A stretch of 64,000 nt of DNA from JAFDYH01 sp049840875. Lineage in GTDB: Bacteria > Bacteroidota > Bacteroidia > Chitinophagales > Chitinophagaceae. The translations under genes and the position numbers were made by a program. Shown here piece by piece: positions 16,439-24,097 of this stretch. The notes below the pieces were generated by a model. It saw only the letters and a program-made list of their open reading frames with translations, was not told the origin of the DNA and ran no database searches. Where the stretch lies: positions 1 through 64,000 of the forward strand of contig JASGJE010000015.1 in assembly GCA_049840875.1 (NCBI GenBank). The letters run 5' to 3'. How positions within the stretch are numbered: the stretch's first letter is position 1; each line of letters opens with the position of its first letter.

Positions 16439-17179
16439 TTACGGTGAAATAATTGCTGAATTAAAACGTATAAGTTTGTTCCAATCTATTGCGCCATTGT
16501 CCATACAAAAAGTATCTGCAAATTCTTTTGTGAATTTGTTTATCATTTGGGAATATGACTGAATAAAGTCATCATTCCGTTCTTTAGCGTTATGTCCTAA
16601 TGGCTCAATGATTTTTGTGTAAAGATTTGTGTCGCCCGAAATAAACTCCCAAAACTTTTGACCACAATATTTAAAATAATCGCCTTTATCTGACTTGTTA
16701 TCCCTGCCGTAACAGCAACCGTTTATTGCTGTAATGTTCAATTGTGAATTACTTGTACGAAGTGTCTTCTGTGCAGTTTTAAAATCAGCCCGCATTTTGC
16801 CTATCTGTGAACTATTACCCCAATTCGTACCTGATTTTATTGTTACAATGTAACGAACGCCATCTTTGTCAAACTCTAAGTCAATGCCAGGAATACCCGA
16901 TTTACGACCATCATATACTTTGTCATTGATAAAAATTGCAAGACCTTCAAGCCAATCACCGAAAATTGTTTCCTCCTGTGATGAAATAAAGGCATCAGTC
17001 AAACTCTTTATAATATCCTGTGCTGTTAGAATATATTTTGCCTTGAAGAGGTAAGGGTTTTTCTTCCCCAAAACTTTTTTCAATTTCAAGTCATTCAGTC
17101 CGGAAATTCTCTTTTGGTGAAAGGTCCCGATGTTCTCTTCAACGTACTGCGTAACGTCTTTTAGATTTAGCTGTTTCAT
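16439..17179 (-). CDS. Type II restriction endonuclease, EcoO109I-like PD-(D/E)xK
   Basis: A 246-residue cytoplasmic nuclease. The catalytic core is visible as PGIDLEF followed by YIVTIKSGTNWGNSSQ near residues 98-125, a PD-(D/E)xK variant with x-I-K. From memory, the layout (GCCYGRD, GQKFWEFISGD, AIDWNKLI) parallels EcoO109I and related enzymes. It would cut the sequence protected by the neighbouring methyltransferase. Its first 41 bases overlap the methyltransferase 3' end, so translation is coupled and methylation should appear first. The recognition site is not predictable here. Confidence 0.8.
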   Translation of the reverse strand: MKQLNLKDVTQYVEENIGTFHQKRISGLNDLKLKKVLGKKNPYLFKAKYILTAQDIIKSLTDAFISSQEETIFGDWLEGLAIFINDKVYDGRKSGIPGIDLEFDKDGVRYIVTIKSGTNWGNSSQIGKMRADFKTAQKTLRTSNSQLNITAINGCCYGRDNKSDKGDYFKYCGQKFWEFISGDTNLYTKIIEPLGHNAKERNDDFIQSYSQMINKFTKEFADTFCMDNGAIDWNKLIRFNSAIISP

Positions 17180-18017
17180 ATTTTATTTTCGGCTCCAATA
17201 AATATAGTTCCACTGGTTTAACCTGTTCTTTAACCATGTCATAGTATTCGGGAACTATATCAATACCAATTGAGTGCCTTTTCATTCTGTTTGCAACTAT
17301 TACCGTTGTTCCTGAACCCATAAATGGGTCAAGAACTGTGTCATTTTCCTTTGTAAATAATTTCATGAACCATTCTGGGAGTTCTTCAGGAAAAGCAGCG
17401 CTATGATTTTTGTTACTGCACTCTGTTGCTAAATGTAAAACGTTTGTTGGAAATGCTTTTTCTCTTGTTAACCAGTTTGAAATATTTTTACCGAAACCGC
17501 TACCAACTTTTGAATTGTCTCTTATTTTATCTGTGTTACTTAGATTCTTAAGCCTTGATTTTGCCCATTCTCCCATTGGAACCATTACTTCTTCTTGATA
17601 CATGTTGAACTTCTTATCCTTGTTAAATTGAAGAAGCCTTTCCCATGCGTCACGAAAACGATTAGGCCATTTACCAGGGTAACAATTCTTTTTGTGCCAA
17701 ATAAATTCCTCTGTCCATAGCCAGCCTTGCTTACGCATTTCAAGAATTAATTCCATTACATAGGTGCTACGTTCCCCATCGACAACTTTTTCTTTTATGT
17801 TTAATACGAAAGTTCCGGTTGGTTTTAAAATCCGAAGAAGTTCTTTTGTTATTGGAAGAAACCATTCAACATATTTGTCAGGATGGATGCCGCCATAAGT
17901 TCCTTTACGTTGGTCTGCGTATGGTGGAGATGTTACAATGAGGTCAACAGAGTTGTCGGGGAGTTTTTTGAGTATCTCTTCACTGTCACCTAAAAATAAA
18001 TCTGTTCTTATCTCCAT
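17139..18017 (-). CDS. Type II DNA methyltransferase (N4-cytosine/N6-adenine, beta class)
   Basis: A 292-residue S-adenosylmethionine-dependent methyltransferase. The catalytic motif IV TSPPYADQ comes early (about residue 35) and the AdoMet-binding FxGxG motif, here DPFMGSGTT, comes late (about residue 229), which is the beta-class order. SPPY favours N4-cytosine as the target. ATG 18017 is chosen because the alternative TTG at 18038 lies inside the -7 promoter box; AGGA sits 8-12 bases before the ATG. It protects host DNA from the overlapping endonuclease. Confidence 0.88.
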   Translation of the reverse strand: MEIRTDLFLGDSEEILKKLPDNSVDLIVTSPPYADQRKGTYGGIHPDKYVEWFLPITKELLRILKPTGTFVLNIKEKVVDGERSTYVMELILEMRKQGWLWTEEFIWHKKNCYPGKWPNRFRDAWERLLQFNKDKKFNMYQEEVMVPMGEWAKSRLKNLSNTDKIRDNSKVGSGFGKNISNWLTREKAFPTNVLHLATECSNKNHSAAFPEELPEWFMKLFTKENDTVLDPFMGSGTTVIVANRMKRHSIGIDIVPEYYDMVKEQVKPVELYLLEPKIKYETAKSKRRYAVR

Positions 18018-18035
18018 AATAGTATCCTGTTTGTA

Positions 18036-18064
18036 CAAATATAAAGCCTCATTTTTGTTGCCAA
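18036..18064 (-). promoter_or_regulatory. Promoter of the restriction-modification operon
   Basis: On the minus strand TTG (18064-18062) and TATATTTG (18043-18036) are 18 bases apart. The start would be near 18029, leaving about 12 bases before the ATG. Confidence 0.65.
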
Positions 18065-18086
18065 AACTTGAATAATTGGCATGAGT

Positions 18087-18968
18087 TCACACTCTTGTCA
18101 ATTCCTTTTCTGCATTCTTAAAAATCTTCTTTTTCTTATTTTCATACCACCACTGCGGCATTGTCTTTTTCATCATGGTATCGATGCCGCGCATGCCAAA
18201 TAGATTCCAGGCGCCATGCAGTTTACCACTTAATGAGGGCTGGAGTGCTCGCAAACTCATAGCGAAACCGCTTTCGAGATATTCCATGTGATGCCAGCAA
18301 CCGGCGGGCATAAATAACGTATCGCCATGTTCAAGTGTGAGATCGTAGCCGTTTGCAAGTTTCAGAGCAGGAAATTTTTTATAATCTGGCGTACCATTGA
18401 AATGATGATAGTGGGAAAAATCAGCAAGGCTTAATACTTCAAAAGGTTTGCGGTATAGTTTGTTTTTTTCTTCGTGTGGAAACAGCAGCACCCGTTTCTT
18501 TCCACAAAACTGCGTATGCAGAATATGCGACATATCGATATCGAAATGCATATGCGTAATCGACGTTTCACCGCCCACAAAGAGCATCGGGTATTTTTTT
18601 ACAAAGCCTTTCATCAGTTCCTCAGGCCAGGTAAAATCCTGCGTTAGCTGAGGGGCATGATCAAAAATATTGAAAAGAAAAATCCGCCAGCCCGCAGGTC
18701 CTTTTCGGATCATATCGATGTATTCTCCAAATGTTTTGTAATCGTCTGCCGAGTTGATTGGTGTATAGGCGTCGCTCTTGGTGTTATTATAAAGCGGAAC
18801 TTTTTTATCGCCGACCAATTGTTTGAAATAATCCCAGTTCCATTTTGTAGAGGCGGGCCATTTTTCCGCAAGATTTTTTATAACGACAGGTATGCCGGGA
18901 ATGTAAAACTCTCGTTTAAATACGTCTGGGTCAATAGCATCTACGGTTACCACCGGCTTGAGCTGCAT
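18087..18968 (-). CDS. Cupin-like JmjC-family protein
   Basis: A 293-residue protein of the Cupin_8/JmjC group, putative Fe(II)/2-oxoglutarate oxygenases. The iron-binding HxD is seen in HMHFDIDMSH, and the distal His in PAGCWHHME. GETSIT before it and KKRVLLFPHEE after it fit the family (compare FIH-like GxQxxxH folds). The target, protein or small molecule, is unknown. An upstream in-frame Met at 18986 falls in the -7 box, so ATG 18968 is the likely start, with a leader of about 9 bases. Confidence 0.82.
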   Translation of the reverse strand: MQLKPVVTVDAIDPDVFKREFYIPGIPVVIKNLAEKWPASTKWNWDYFKQLVGDKKVPLYNNTKSDAYTPINSADDYKTFGEYIDMIRKGPAGWRIFLFNIFDHAPQLTQDFTWPEELMKGFVKKYPMLFVGGETSITHMHFDIDMSHILHTQFCGKKRVLLFPHEEKNKLYRKPFEVLSLADFSHYHHFNGTPDYKKFPALKLANGYDLTLEHGDTLFMPAGCWHHMEYLESGFAMSLRALQPSLSGKLHGAWNLFGMRGIDTMMKKTMPQWWYENKKKKIFKNAEKELTRV

Positions 18969-18983
18969 GTCACACAGTTTTGA

Positions 18984-18991
18984 CAAAGATA
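18984..18991 (-). promoter_or_regulatory. -7 box of the cupin/JmjC gene
   Basis: TATCTTTG on the minus strand matches TAnnTTTG and would start RNA near 18977. No clear TTG lies at -33. Confidence 0.5.
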
Positions 18992-19082
18992 AAGAGACTT
19001 GTAAAATTGAAATTGTCGTTTGTTTTGCTGGTTTATCCAGATAGCAGCCTGATAAGAATTAATTTTGAAGAGAATTAAATTT

Positions 19083-19691
19083 ATGCTGATACATGTGCAT
19101 CCGGATAACCCGCAGCCACGGCAGATAAAAACGATAGTAGAAACGTTGAGAGAAGGTGGAATTGTTATCTATCCAACAGATACGATTTACGGACTGGGTT
19201 GCGATATTTTCCAGCAGAAAGCAATTGAAAAAATCTGTCGCATAAAAAACGTTGATCCAAGAAAGGCGCAGCTATCTTTTGTTTGTTACGATCTCAGCCA
19301 TCTGAGCGATTTCGCCAAGCAATTACCGACCTCTACTTTTCGGTTATTGAAAGAATACCTACCTGGGCCATACACGTTTATTCTTCCTGCAAGTAAGATG
19401 GTGCCTAAAATTCTGCAGAGTAAAAAAGATACAATCGGTTTGCGCATACCTGATAACAATATTGCGCGGGCAATTGTAAAAGAATTGGGACGACCTGTGC
19501 TCAGCGCATCACTTCCCGGTGAAATGGTAGAAGACTATACTGATCCGGAAATCATGTACGAGAATTTTTATCACGAAGCAGATATTGTTGTGAATGGCGG
19601 CATTGGCGGCACTACACCTTCTACGATTATCGATTGCACAGGCGATGAACCAGTACTGATAAGAAAGGGATTAGGTGAATGGGAAGAATAA
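19083..19691 (+). CDS. L-threonylcarbamoyladenylate synthase (TsaC/Sua5/YrdC)
   Basis: A 202-residue YrdC-fold enzyme that makes threonylcarbamoyl-AMP from threonine, bicarbonate and ATP, for t6A at position 37 of ANN-decoding tRNAs. The signature GGIVIYPTDTIYGLGCDI is at about residues 26-43 and KNVDPRKAQLSFVC follows. It has no C-terminal Sua5 domain. The earlier in-frame TTG (19065) is less likely than ATG 19083. Confidence 0.9.
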   Translation: MLIHVHPDNPQPRQIKTIVETLREGGIVIYPTDTIYGLGCDIFQQKAIEKICRIKNVDPRKAQLSFVCYDLSHLSDFAKQLPTSTFRLLKEYLPGPYTFILPASKMVPKILQSKKDTIGLRIPDNNIARAIVKELGRPVLSASLPGEMVEDYTDPEIMYENFYHEADIVVNGGIGGTTPSTIIDCTGDEPVLIRKGLGEWEE

Positions 19692-19703
19692 ATTATTGCA
19701 AAG

Positions 19704-19730
19704 CAAAAAGCGCCATCCGTAGATGACGCT
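19704..19730 (-). terminator. Terminator after the His/Arg-rich peptide gene
   Basis: On the minus strand AGCGTCATC (19730-19722) pairs with GATGGCGCT (19717-19709) across a TACG loop of the stable UNCG type, followed by four more T. Confidence 0.75.
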
Positions 19731-19767
19731 TAACCTAAGCCACGTTTGCTCACTCTTTATATGTATG

Positions 19768-20049
19768 TTAGGACCAATTCCTGTGATGGCCGCCATGCCT
19801 GTTATGACGGAAATGGTGGCGGTGGTGACGATGCATCTGACGGCGTTCTGCCCGATGGAATCTTCTTTCACTACGGAAATCTCGTTGATGATCTCTATGG
19901 AAGCGTCTCATTTCAGGACGATTCATATGACCATCGCGATAAACTTCTTCGCTTTTACGATTATGAAAGCTTTCGCCAGAGGCCTGCTGCGCAGACGCTG
20001 CTACTGAAAAAAGAGTAAAAACCAAACCTATAAATAAGAACTTTTTCAT
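19768..20049 (-). CDS. Small exported His/Arg-rich protein
   Basis: A 93-residue protein with a clear signal peptide (residues 1-20, ending ASAQQ). The mature part is dominated by His, Arg, Asp and Glu, with runs such as RRQMHRHHRHHFRHNRHGGHHR at the C-terminus (split here as RRQMHRHHRHH then FRHNRHGGHH). I do not recognise a domain. High His content suggests divalent metal binding (Zn, Ni, Cu) or binding to an acidic surface polymer, but this is inference from composition. The gene has its own terminator, which supports its being real. Confidence 0.7.
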   Translation of the reverse strand: MKKFLFIGLVFTLFSVAASAQQASGESFHNRKSEEVYRDGHMNRPEMRRFHRDHQRDFRSERRFHRAERRQMHRHHRHHFRHNRHGGHHRNWS

Positions 20050-20223
20050 GAGTAGATTTTTTTAATAGTTAAGAATGTTTGTTTAGTATGTAGAAGCAAA
20101 ACAGTTCGGTAAGTTTAAGCGATAGGGAAATTTTAACAGCCGTTAGCCAGTGTTAAAAATGCGATTCAGAACATTAACTTTTCACTCATCGACACCATGC
20201 ACAAACACAGCAGTTTGTTTGCA

Positions 20224-20826
20224 TTATTGGTCGAACAATTCTGGTTGTGTGACGGAAATATTGAAACTCTTACGGTGGTGCAGGCATAGCCCATGCGTTT
20301 CTATAGCCTTGCGATGCTCTTCTGTACCATATCCTTTATTTGATGCCCAATTGTAATGCGGAAATTCTTTGTGAAGATTTTTCATGTAATCATCACGATA
20401 GGTTTTGGCTAAAATACTCGCTGCAGCAATAGAAGCATAAATGCCATCACCCTTGATAATGCAGGCATGAGGAACACGTTTGTATTTTGTAAAGCGATTG
20501 CCGTCGATTAATAGAAAACCTGGTTTTTGTTGTAATTGATCAATCGCCAAGTGCATTGCTTTAAAAGAAGCGCGGAGAATATTTATTTCATCAATTTCAC
20601 CCTGGTCAACTCTTGCTACAGCATAGCAGATTGCTTGTTTTTCGATTACAGTTCTCAGTTCATAGCGTAATTCTTCTTTTACCTGTTTGGAATCGTTTAA
20701 TACCGGATGCTGAAAATCTTTCGGTAAAATAACCGCCGCTGCGAATACTGGGCCAGCGTAGCAACCACGTCCTGCTTCGTCGCAACCGGCTTCAATTTTT
20801 TCTTCCTGGTAAAATGATTTGAGCAA
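20224..20826 (-). CDS. rnhB: Ribonuclease HII
   Basis: A 200-residue enzyme that cuts RNA in RNA-DNA hybrids and next to single ribonucleotides in DNA. The catalytic acidic residues are in IEAGCDEAGRGC (about 11-22) and LLIDGNRF (about 99). YASIAAASILAKTYRD is the conserved SIxAKxxRD motif. The only start compatible with the family N-terminus is TTG 20826, as an in-frame stop lies just upstream and no ATG is available. Confidence 0.93.
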   Translation of the reverse strand: MLKSFYQEEKIEAGCDEAGRGCYAGPVFAAAVILPKDFQHPVLNDSKQVKEELRYELRTVIEKQAICYAVARVDQGEIDEINILRASFKAMHLAIDQLQQKPGFLLIDGNRFTKYKRVPHACIIKGDGIYASIAAASILAKTYRDDYMKNLHKEFPHYNWASNKGYGTEEHRKAIETHGLCLHHRKSFNISVTQPELFDQ

Positions 20827-20996
20827 AAAATGAATTTATAATTCAAAAATACTTTCGCGAACTGTCTTAACCATACTTTCTAAGAATCAAAAATCCACAT
20901 TCCGGAAAATATCACGGAAACACGGCAAATATTACTGAAGAGTAGGCCTGTAAATTGTGGAGTGAAAATGAAAAAACGGTCTTGATAAAGCGTGCT

Positions 20997-21004
20997 TAAA
21001 TTTG
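20997..21004 (+). promoter_or_regulatory. -7 box of the sulfur-transport operon
   Basis: TAAATTTG matches TAnnTTTG 23 bases before the first YeeE/YedE start codon. No TTG occurs at the normal -33 distance. Confidence 0.5.
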
Positions 21005-21026
21005 TGTCTGCATATTCAATAAGATT

Positions 21027-21599
21027 ATGACAGACCTTTTAGAATTAATCAAGCGACCGTGGCCATGGTGGATTTCTGGACCTTTAATTGGGTTAACGGT
21101 GCCAATTCTTTTGTTATCCGGAAATAAGAAATTTGGGATATCATCTTCATTACGGCATATCTGTGCAGTAGTATTTCCTTCCAACATTTCGTTTTTTAAG
21201 TACGATTGGAAAAAGGAAATATGGAATTTGTTTTTTGTTGCAGGAATTGTAATAGGCGCTTGCATAGCAGTTACATTTTTATCCAATCATACACCCATGC
21301 AGGTGAATCCAAAACTGACGCAAGAACTTTCCGTTTACGGAATAACAAACTATGATCACCTGGCGCCCGGAGAACTGTTCAACTGGCATAATCTGCTTAC
21401 GGTGAAAGGATTTATCGTTATGATCATCGGTGGTTTTTTTGTTGGTTTTGGTACACGATACGCGGGTGGTTGTACATCGGGTCATTCAATTATGGGAATG
21501 TCCAACCTGCAATGGCCTTCATTAGTTGCAACCATTTGTTTTATGGTTGGCGGCTTTATAATGGCAGATTTAATAATGCCGTTTATTTTAAAATTATAA
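21027..21599 (+). CDS. YeeE/YedE family membrane protein (first half)
   Basis: A 190-residue inner-membrane protein with about four TM segments. The conserved motif GTRYAGGCTSGHSIMG near residue 150 carries the invariant Cys of the YeeE/YedE sulfur-transport family. Members such as E. coli TsuA take up thiosulfate, and others carry sulfur or sulfide derivatives. It is the first gene of a three-gene set with a second YeeE/YedE half 8 bases downstream and a TsdA-like cytochrome, so thiosulfate or a related species is the likely cargo (inference). Confidence 0.87.
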   Translation: MTDLLELIKRPWPWWISGPLIGLTVPILLLSGNKKFGISSSLRHICAVVFPSNISFFKYDWKKEIWNLFFVAGIVIGACIAVTFLSNHTPMQVNPKLTQELSVYGITNYDHLAPGELFNWHNLLTVKGFIVMIIGGFFVGFGTRYAGGCTSGHSIMGMSNLQWPSLVATICFMVGGFIMADLIMPFILKL

Positions 21600-21607
21600 A
21601 TGAAGCG

Positions 21608-22126
21608 ATGGAAAGAACAATTGAAATAAAAGAATTGCCGAAAGATAATAATACTGATTTCGAGGTCATTTCCCTGGATAGTGACTGGAATGAATCAAAG
21701 CTTCAGCATCCATGGTGGTATAATTGTAAATATCTCGTTGCCGGAATTTTTTTCGGGGTTGTATTGATAAAGGCAGAAGTCGTTTCATGGTTCCGGATAC
21801 AGGAGATGTTTCGTTTGCAAAGTTTTCATATGTACGGTGTATTAGGTTCGGCTGTCGTTACAGGAGTTATTTCTGTATGGTTGATAAAACGATTTGGCAT
21901 TAAAACAATTCATGGTGAAAAAATTGAATTGCATCCAAAGTCATTCAACAAAGGACAAGTATATGGCGGTTTATTATTTGGATTTGGTTGGGCACTTACC
22001 GGGGCATGCCCGGGACCATTATTCGCACTGATTGGTAGTGGAGCACTGGTCATAATTGTACCTTTAATCAGCGCAGTTGCGGGTACATGGGTATATGGGT
22101 ATTTACGTAACAGGTTACCGCATTGA
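21608..22126 (+). CDS. YeeE/YedE family membrane protein (second half, DUF6691-like)
   Basis: A 172-residue protein with about four TM segments. FGFGWALTGACPGPLFALIG near residue 130 is the family Cys motif in this half. Together with the previous product it would make a full two-lobed YeeE/YedE channel; in other phyla the two lobes are fused. Start is ATG 21608, 8 bases after the upstream stop. A longer frame reading back into the first gene gives no family residues. Confidence 0.87.
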   Translation: MERTIEIKELPKDNNTDFEVISLDSDWNESKLQHPWWYNCKYLVAGIFFGVVLIKAEVVSWFRIQEMFRLQSFHMYGVLGSAVVTGVISVWLIKRFGIKTIHGEKIELHPKSFNKGQVYGGLLFGFGWALTGACPGPLFALIGSGALVIIVPLISAVAGTWVYGYLRNRLPH

Positions 22127-22134
22127 CAAAAAGT

Positions 22135-23115
22135 ATGAAATCGAACAGAATTATATTCTTTATCGCATTAGTATTAATAAGTGCAATCGCATTTATTTTT
22201 TATAAAAACAATTCTATAAAGGGTCATATTACTCCACAAACTTTCGACTCTTCAGTAGTATGGCGTGCGCCAGATACCACATTACTTTCTTCAACGGAAG
22301 AGGGACAATTAATTCTTTATGGCCGTCAACTAATCAGTAATACTTCAAAATATCTTGGGCCTAAAGGAAAGGTGGCTGTATTAACGAATGGAATGAATTG
22401 CCAGAATTGTCATTTGGATGCAGGGGCTAAACCATTTGGTAATTGTTTTGCTGCAGTAGCTGCCAACTATCCGCAATTAAGAAATCGTAGCGGCATTATA
22501 GAGTCAATTGAATTCAGAATTAATGATTGTCTTCAACGCAGCCTTAACGGTAACACGATTGATAGCAACAGTAAAGAAATGCGTGCAATGGTAGCATATC
22601 TGAAATGGATAGGAAAAGATGTACCTAAAAAAGCAAAACCAAAAGGATCTAATAATGATATACCATTCTTAAACCGTGGCGCTGATAGCTTAAAAGGGCA
22701 GATTGTTTACGTTAGTAAATGTGAACGTTGTCATGGAAAAAATGGCGAGGGTATGTTGAAGTTTGATTCGACCGAATATATCTATCCGCCGCTTTGGGGG
22801 AAGGATAGTTATAATAATGGAGCGGGTCTTTATCGGCTAACACGATTTGCAGGCTACGTAAAATACAATATGCCATTTGATAAAGCTTCAAATAAATCAT
22901 TGGAACTTACAAATGAAGAGGCCTGGGACGTAGCTGCATTTGTAAATTCAAAACCGCGACCTGAAAAGAATTTTCCCAAAGACTGGCCGGATATCAAGAA
23001 GAAAGCAATCGATTATCCTTATGGCCCTTTTGCAGATACCTTTTCTGCAATGCAACACAAGTATGGTCCATTTGAACCAATTGATAAAGCAAGACAAGCT
23101 ACAGCAAAAAAATAA
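22135..23115 (+). CDS. Diheme cytochrome c, thiosulfate dehydrogenase (TsdA)-like
   Basis: A 326-residue periplasmic cytochrome with an N-terminal signal anchor (7-23). Heme sites are CQNCH (89-93) and CERCH (196-200). Cys132 in RINDCLQRSLNG lies where TsdA enzymes place the Cys axial ligand of heme 1, and a Met in YNMPF (about 241) is suited to heme 2. TsdA oxidises two thiosulfates to tetrathionate, or runs in reverse. The start overlaps the previous stop region (spacing 8 bases), giving an operon yeeE-yeeE-tsdA. An in-frame TTG at 22123 is less likely. The assignment to TsdA rests on motif order, not a full alignment. Confidence 0.8.
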   Translation: MKSNRIIFFIALVLISAIAFIFYKNNSIKGHITPQTFDSSVVWRAPDTTLLSSTEEGQLILYGRQLISNTSKYLGPKGKVAVLTNGMNCQNCHLDAGAKPFGNCFAAVAANYPQLRNRSGIIESIEFRINDCLQRSLNGNTIDSNSKEMRAMVAYLKWIGKDVPKKAKPKGSNNDIPFLNRGADSLKGQIVYVSKCERCHGKNGEGMLKFDSTEYIYPPLWGKDSYNNGAGLYRLTRFAGYVKYNMPFDKASNKSLELTNEEAWDVAAFVNSKPRPEKNFPKDWPDIKKKAIDYPYGPFADTFSAMQHKYGPFEPIDKARQATAKK

Positions 23116-23140
23116 TGCAGGTAGTTTTATTACCTGCATT
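23105..23140 (-). terminator. Terminator of the DsrE-like gene, inside the tsdA 3' end
   Basis: On the minus strand AATGCAGGTA (23140-23131) pairs with TACCTGCATT (23123-23114), followed by a run of seven T. The T-run comes from the final lysine codons of the convergent cytochrome gene. Confidence 0.75.
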
Positions 23141-23162
23141 ATGTATGAAGACGGGTTAGTTC

Positions 23163-23855
23163 TTAAACTGAAAGATAGCCGCATCCGTGTTCCTGTGCAC
23201 GACCCACTGCCCATACGCCGGAAGGCACAACCTGAATTCCCGGTAACAAACCTGCCAACCATTCCTTCTTAATTTCTTCGCCGTTACCGTTTGTTTTCAT
23301 TGCCGCAACGGCACTGTTCACAGTTAAGGCCACATCGCATACGCAAAACATTACTCCATCATTTTGCAAATCATTTATGCCAATTGCTACTGGCCCAATA
23401 CCCGGTATTTTGAAATCATCGGGACCTGGTTTCCAAAATGGATTTCTCGTAGCAGGTGCTTTTGTTTTCGGATCATCAGCTTTGAACATTTCGCCGAACT
23501 TATATTTTTCCCAAAGATTATCCTGCATTGCATAACCTATAGCGCTATGTCGCAAAACGACAACGACACTACAATCTTTCGGTGAAGAACCAGTGGCTCC
23601 GTTTGTGAGCAGGTAAACTTTAGGCCACGCAAATGGAAATATTTCATGTGGCTGTGCCACATCAAAAATAATCCGATGCTTGCCTTTTATTTTATTAAAC
23701 CAGGCATCGGGATCTTCCGGATTATTTCCTTGTATGGTTTCGGCATGTAAATTAAATGGTGTGGCAATAGCAGAAATTCCAAGAGCGGTGGTTCCGGCTG
23801 CGATAGAGCCTAGAAAACCTCGCCGCGAAGTTTGTTTGTGTTCATTCTTTTCCAT
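23163..23855 (-). CDS. Tat-exported DsrE-like sulfur protein
   Basis: A 230-residue protein with a twin-arginine signal, TSRRGFLGSIAAG at residues 9-21, so it is exported folded through TatABC (TatC is at 44.0-44.9 kb). The mature part matches the DsrE-like pattern: RIIFDVAQPHE, CSVVVVLRHSAIGYAM and the C-terminal LLPGIQVVPSGVWAVG. DsrE-family proteins act in sulfur transfer in the cytoplasm, but Tat-exported members of unknown role occur in many bacteria. It converges on the thiosulfate/YeeE operon, so a joint periplasmic sulfur function is likely (inference). Confidence 0.8.
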   Translation of the reverse strand: MEKNEHKQTSRRGFLGSIAAGTTALGISAIATPFNLHAETIQGNNPEDPDAWFNKIKGKHRIIFDVAQPHEIFPFAWPKVYLLTNGATGSSPKDCSVVVVLRHSAIGYAMQDNLWEKYKFGEMFKADDPKTKAPATRNPFWKPGPDDFKIPGIGPVAIGINDLQNDGVMFCVCDVALTVNSAVAAMKTNGNGEEIKKEWLAGLLPGIQVVPSGVWAVGRAQEHGCGYLSV

Positions 23856-24081
23856 AATGAAATTGTTATAGGTTTAAAAATGGTTTTGCAGCGCACAGAT
23901 AAGCTACGAAAAAAAACATTCGACTGTTTCAAGCAAGTCAGTTTTTATATCGCACCATGATTGCAAAGTGTACTGTGTATCTTTTTGACGCGGCAATACT
24001 ACCGGATTCTTCATATCAGAAACTACCGTCAATGCGTGATTTATTCATTCTTTTCAATCACAATCATTTGATCCGCCGACC

Positions 24082-24089
24082 TACCTTTG
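24082..24089 (+). promoter_or_regulatory. -7 box of the heme A synthase gene
   Basis: TACCTTTG matches TAnnTTTG 9 bases before ATG 24098. RNA would start only a few bases from the ATG, which argues against the upstream in-frame start at 23957. Confidence 0.55.
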
Positions 24090-24097
24090 CAGCCGTT

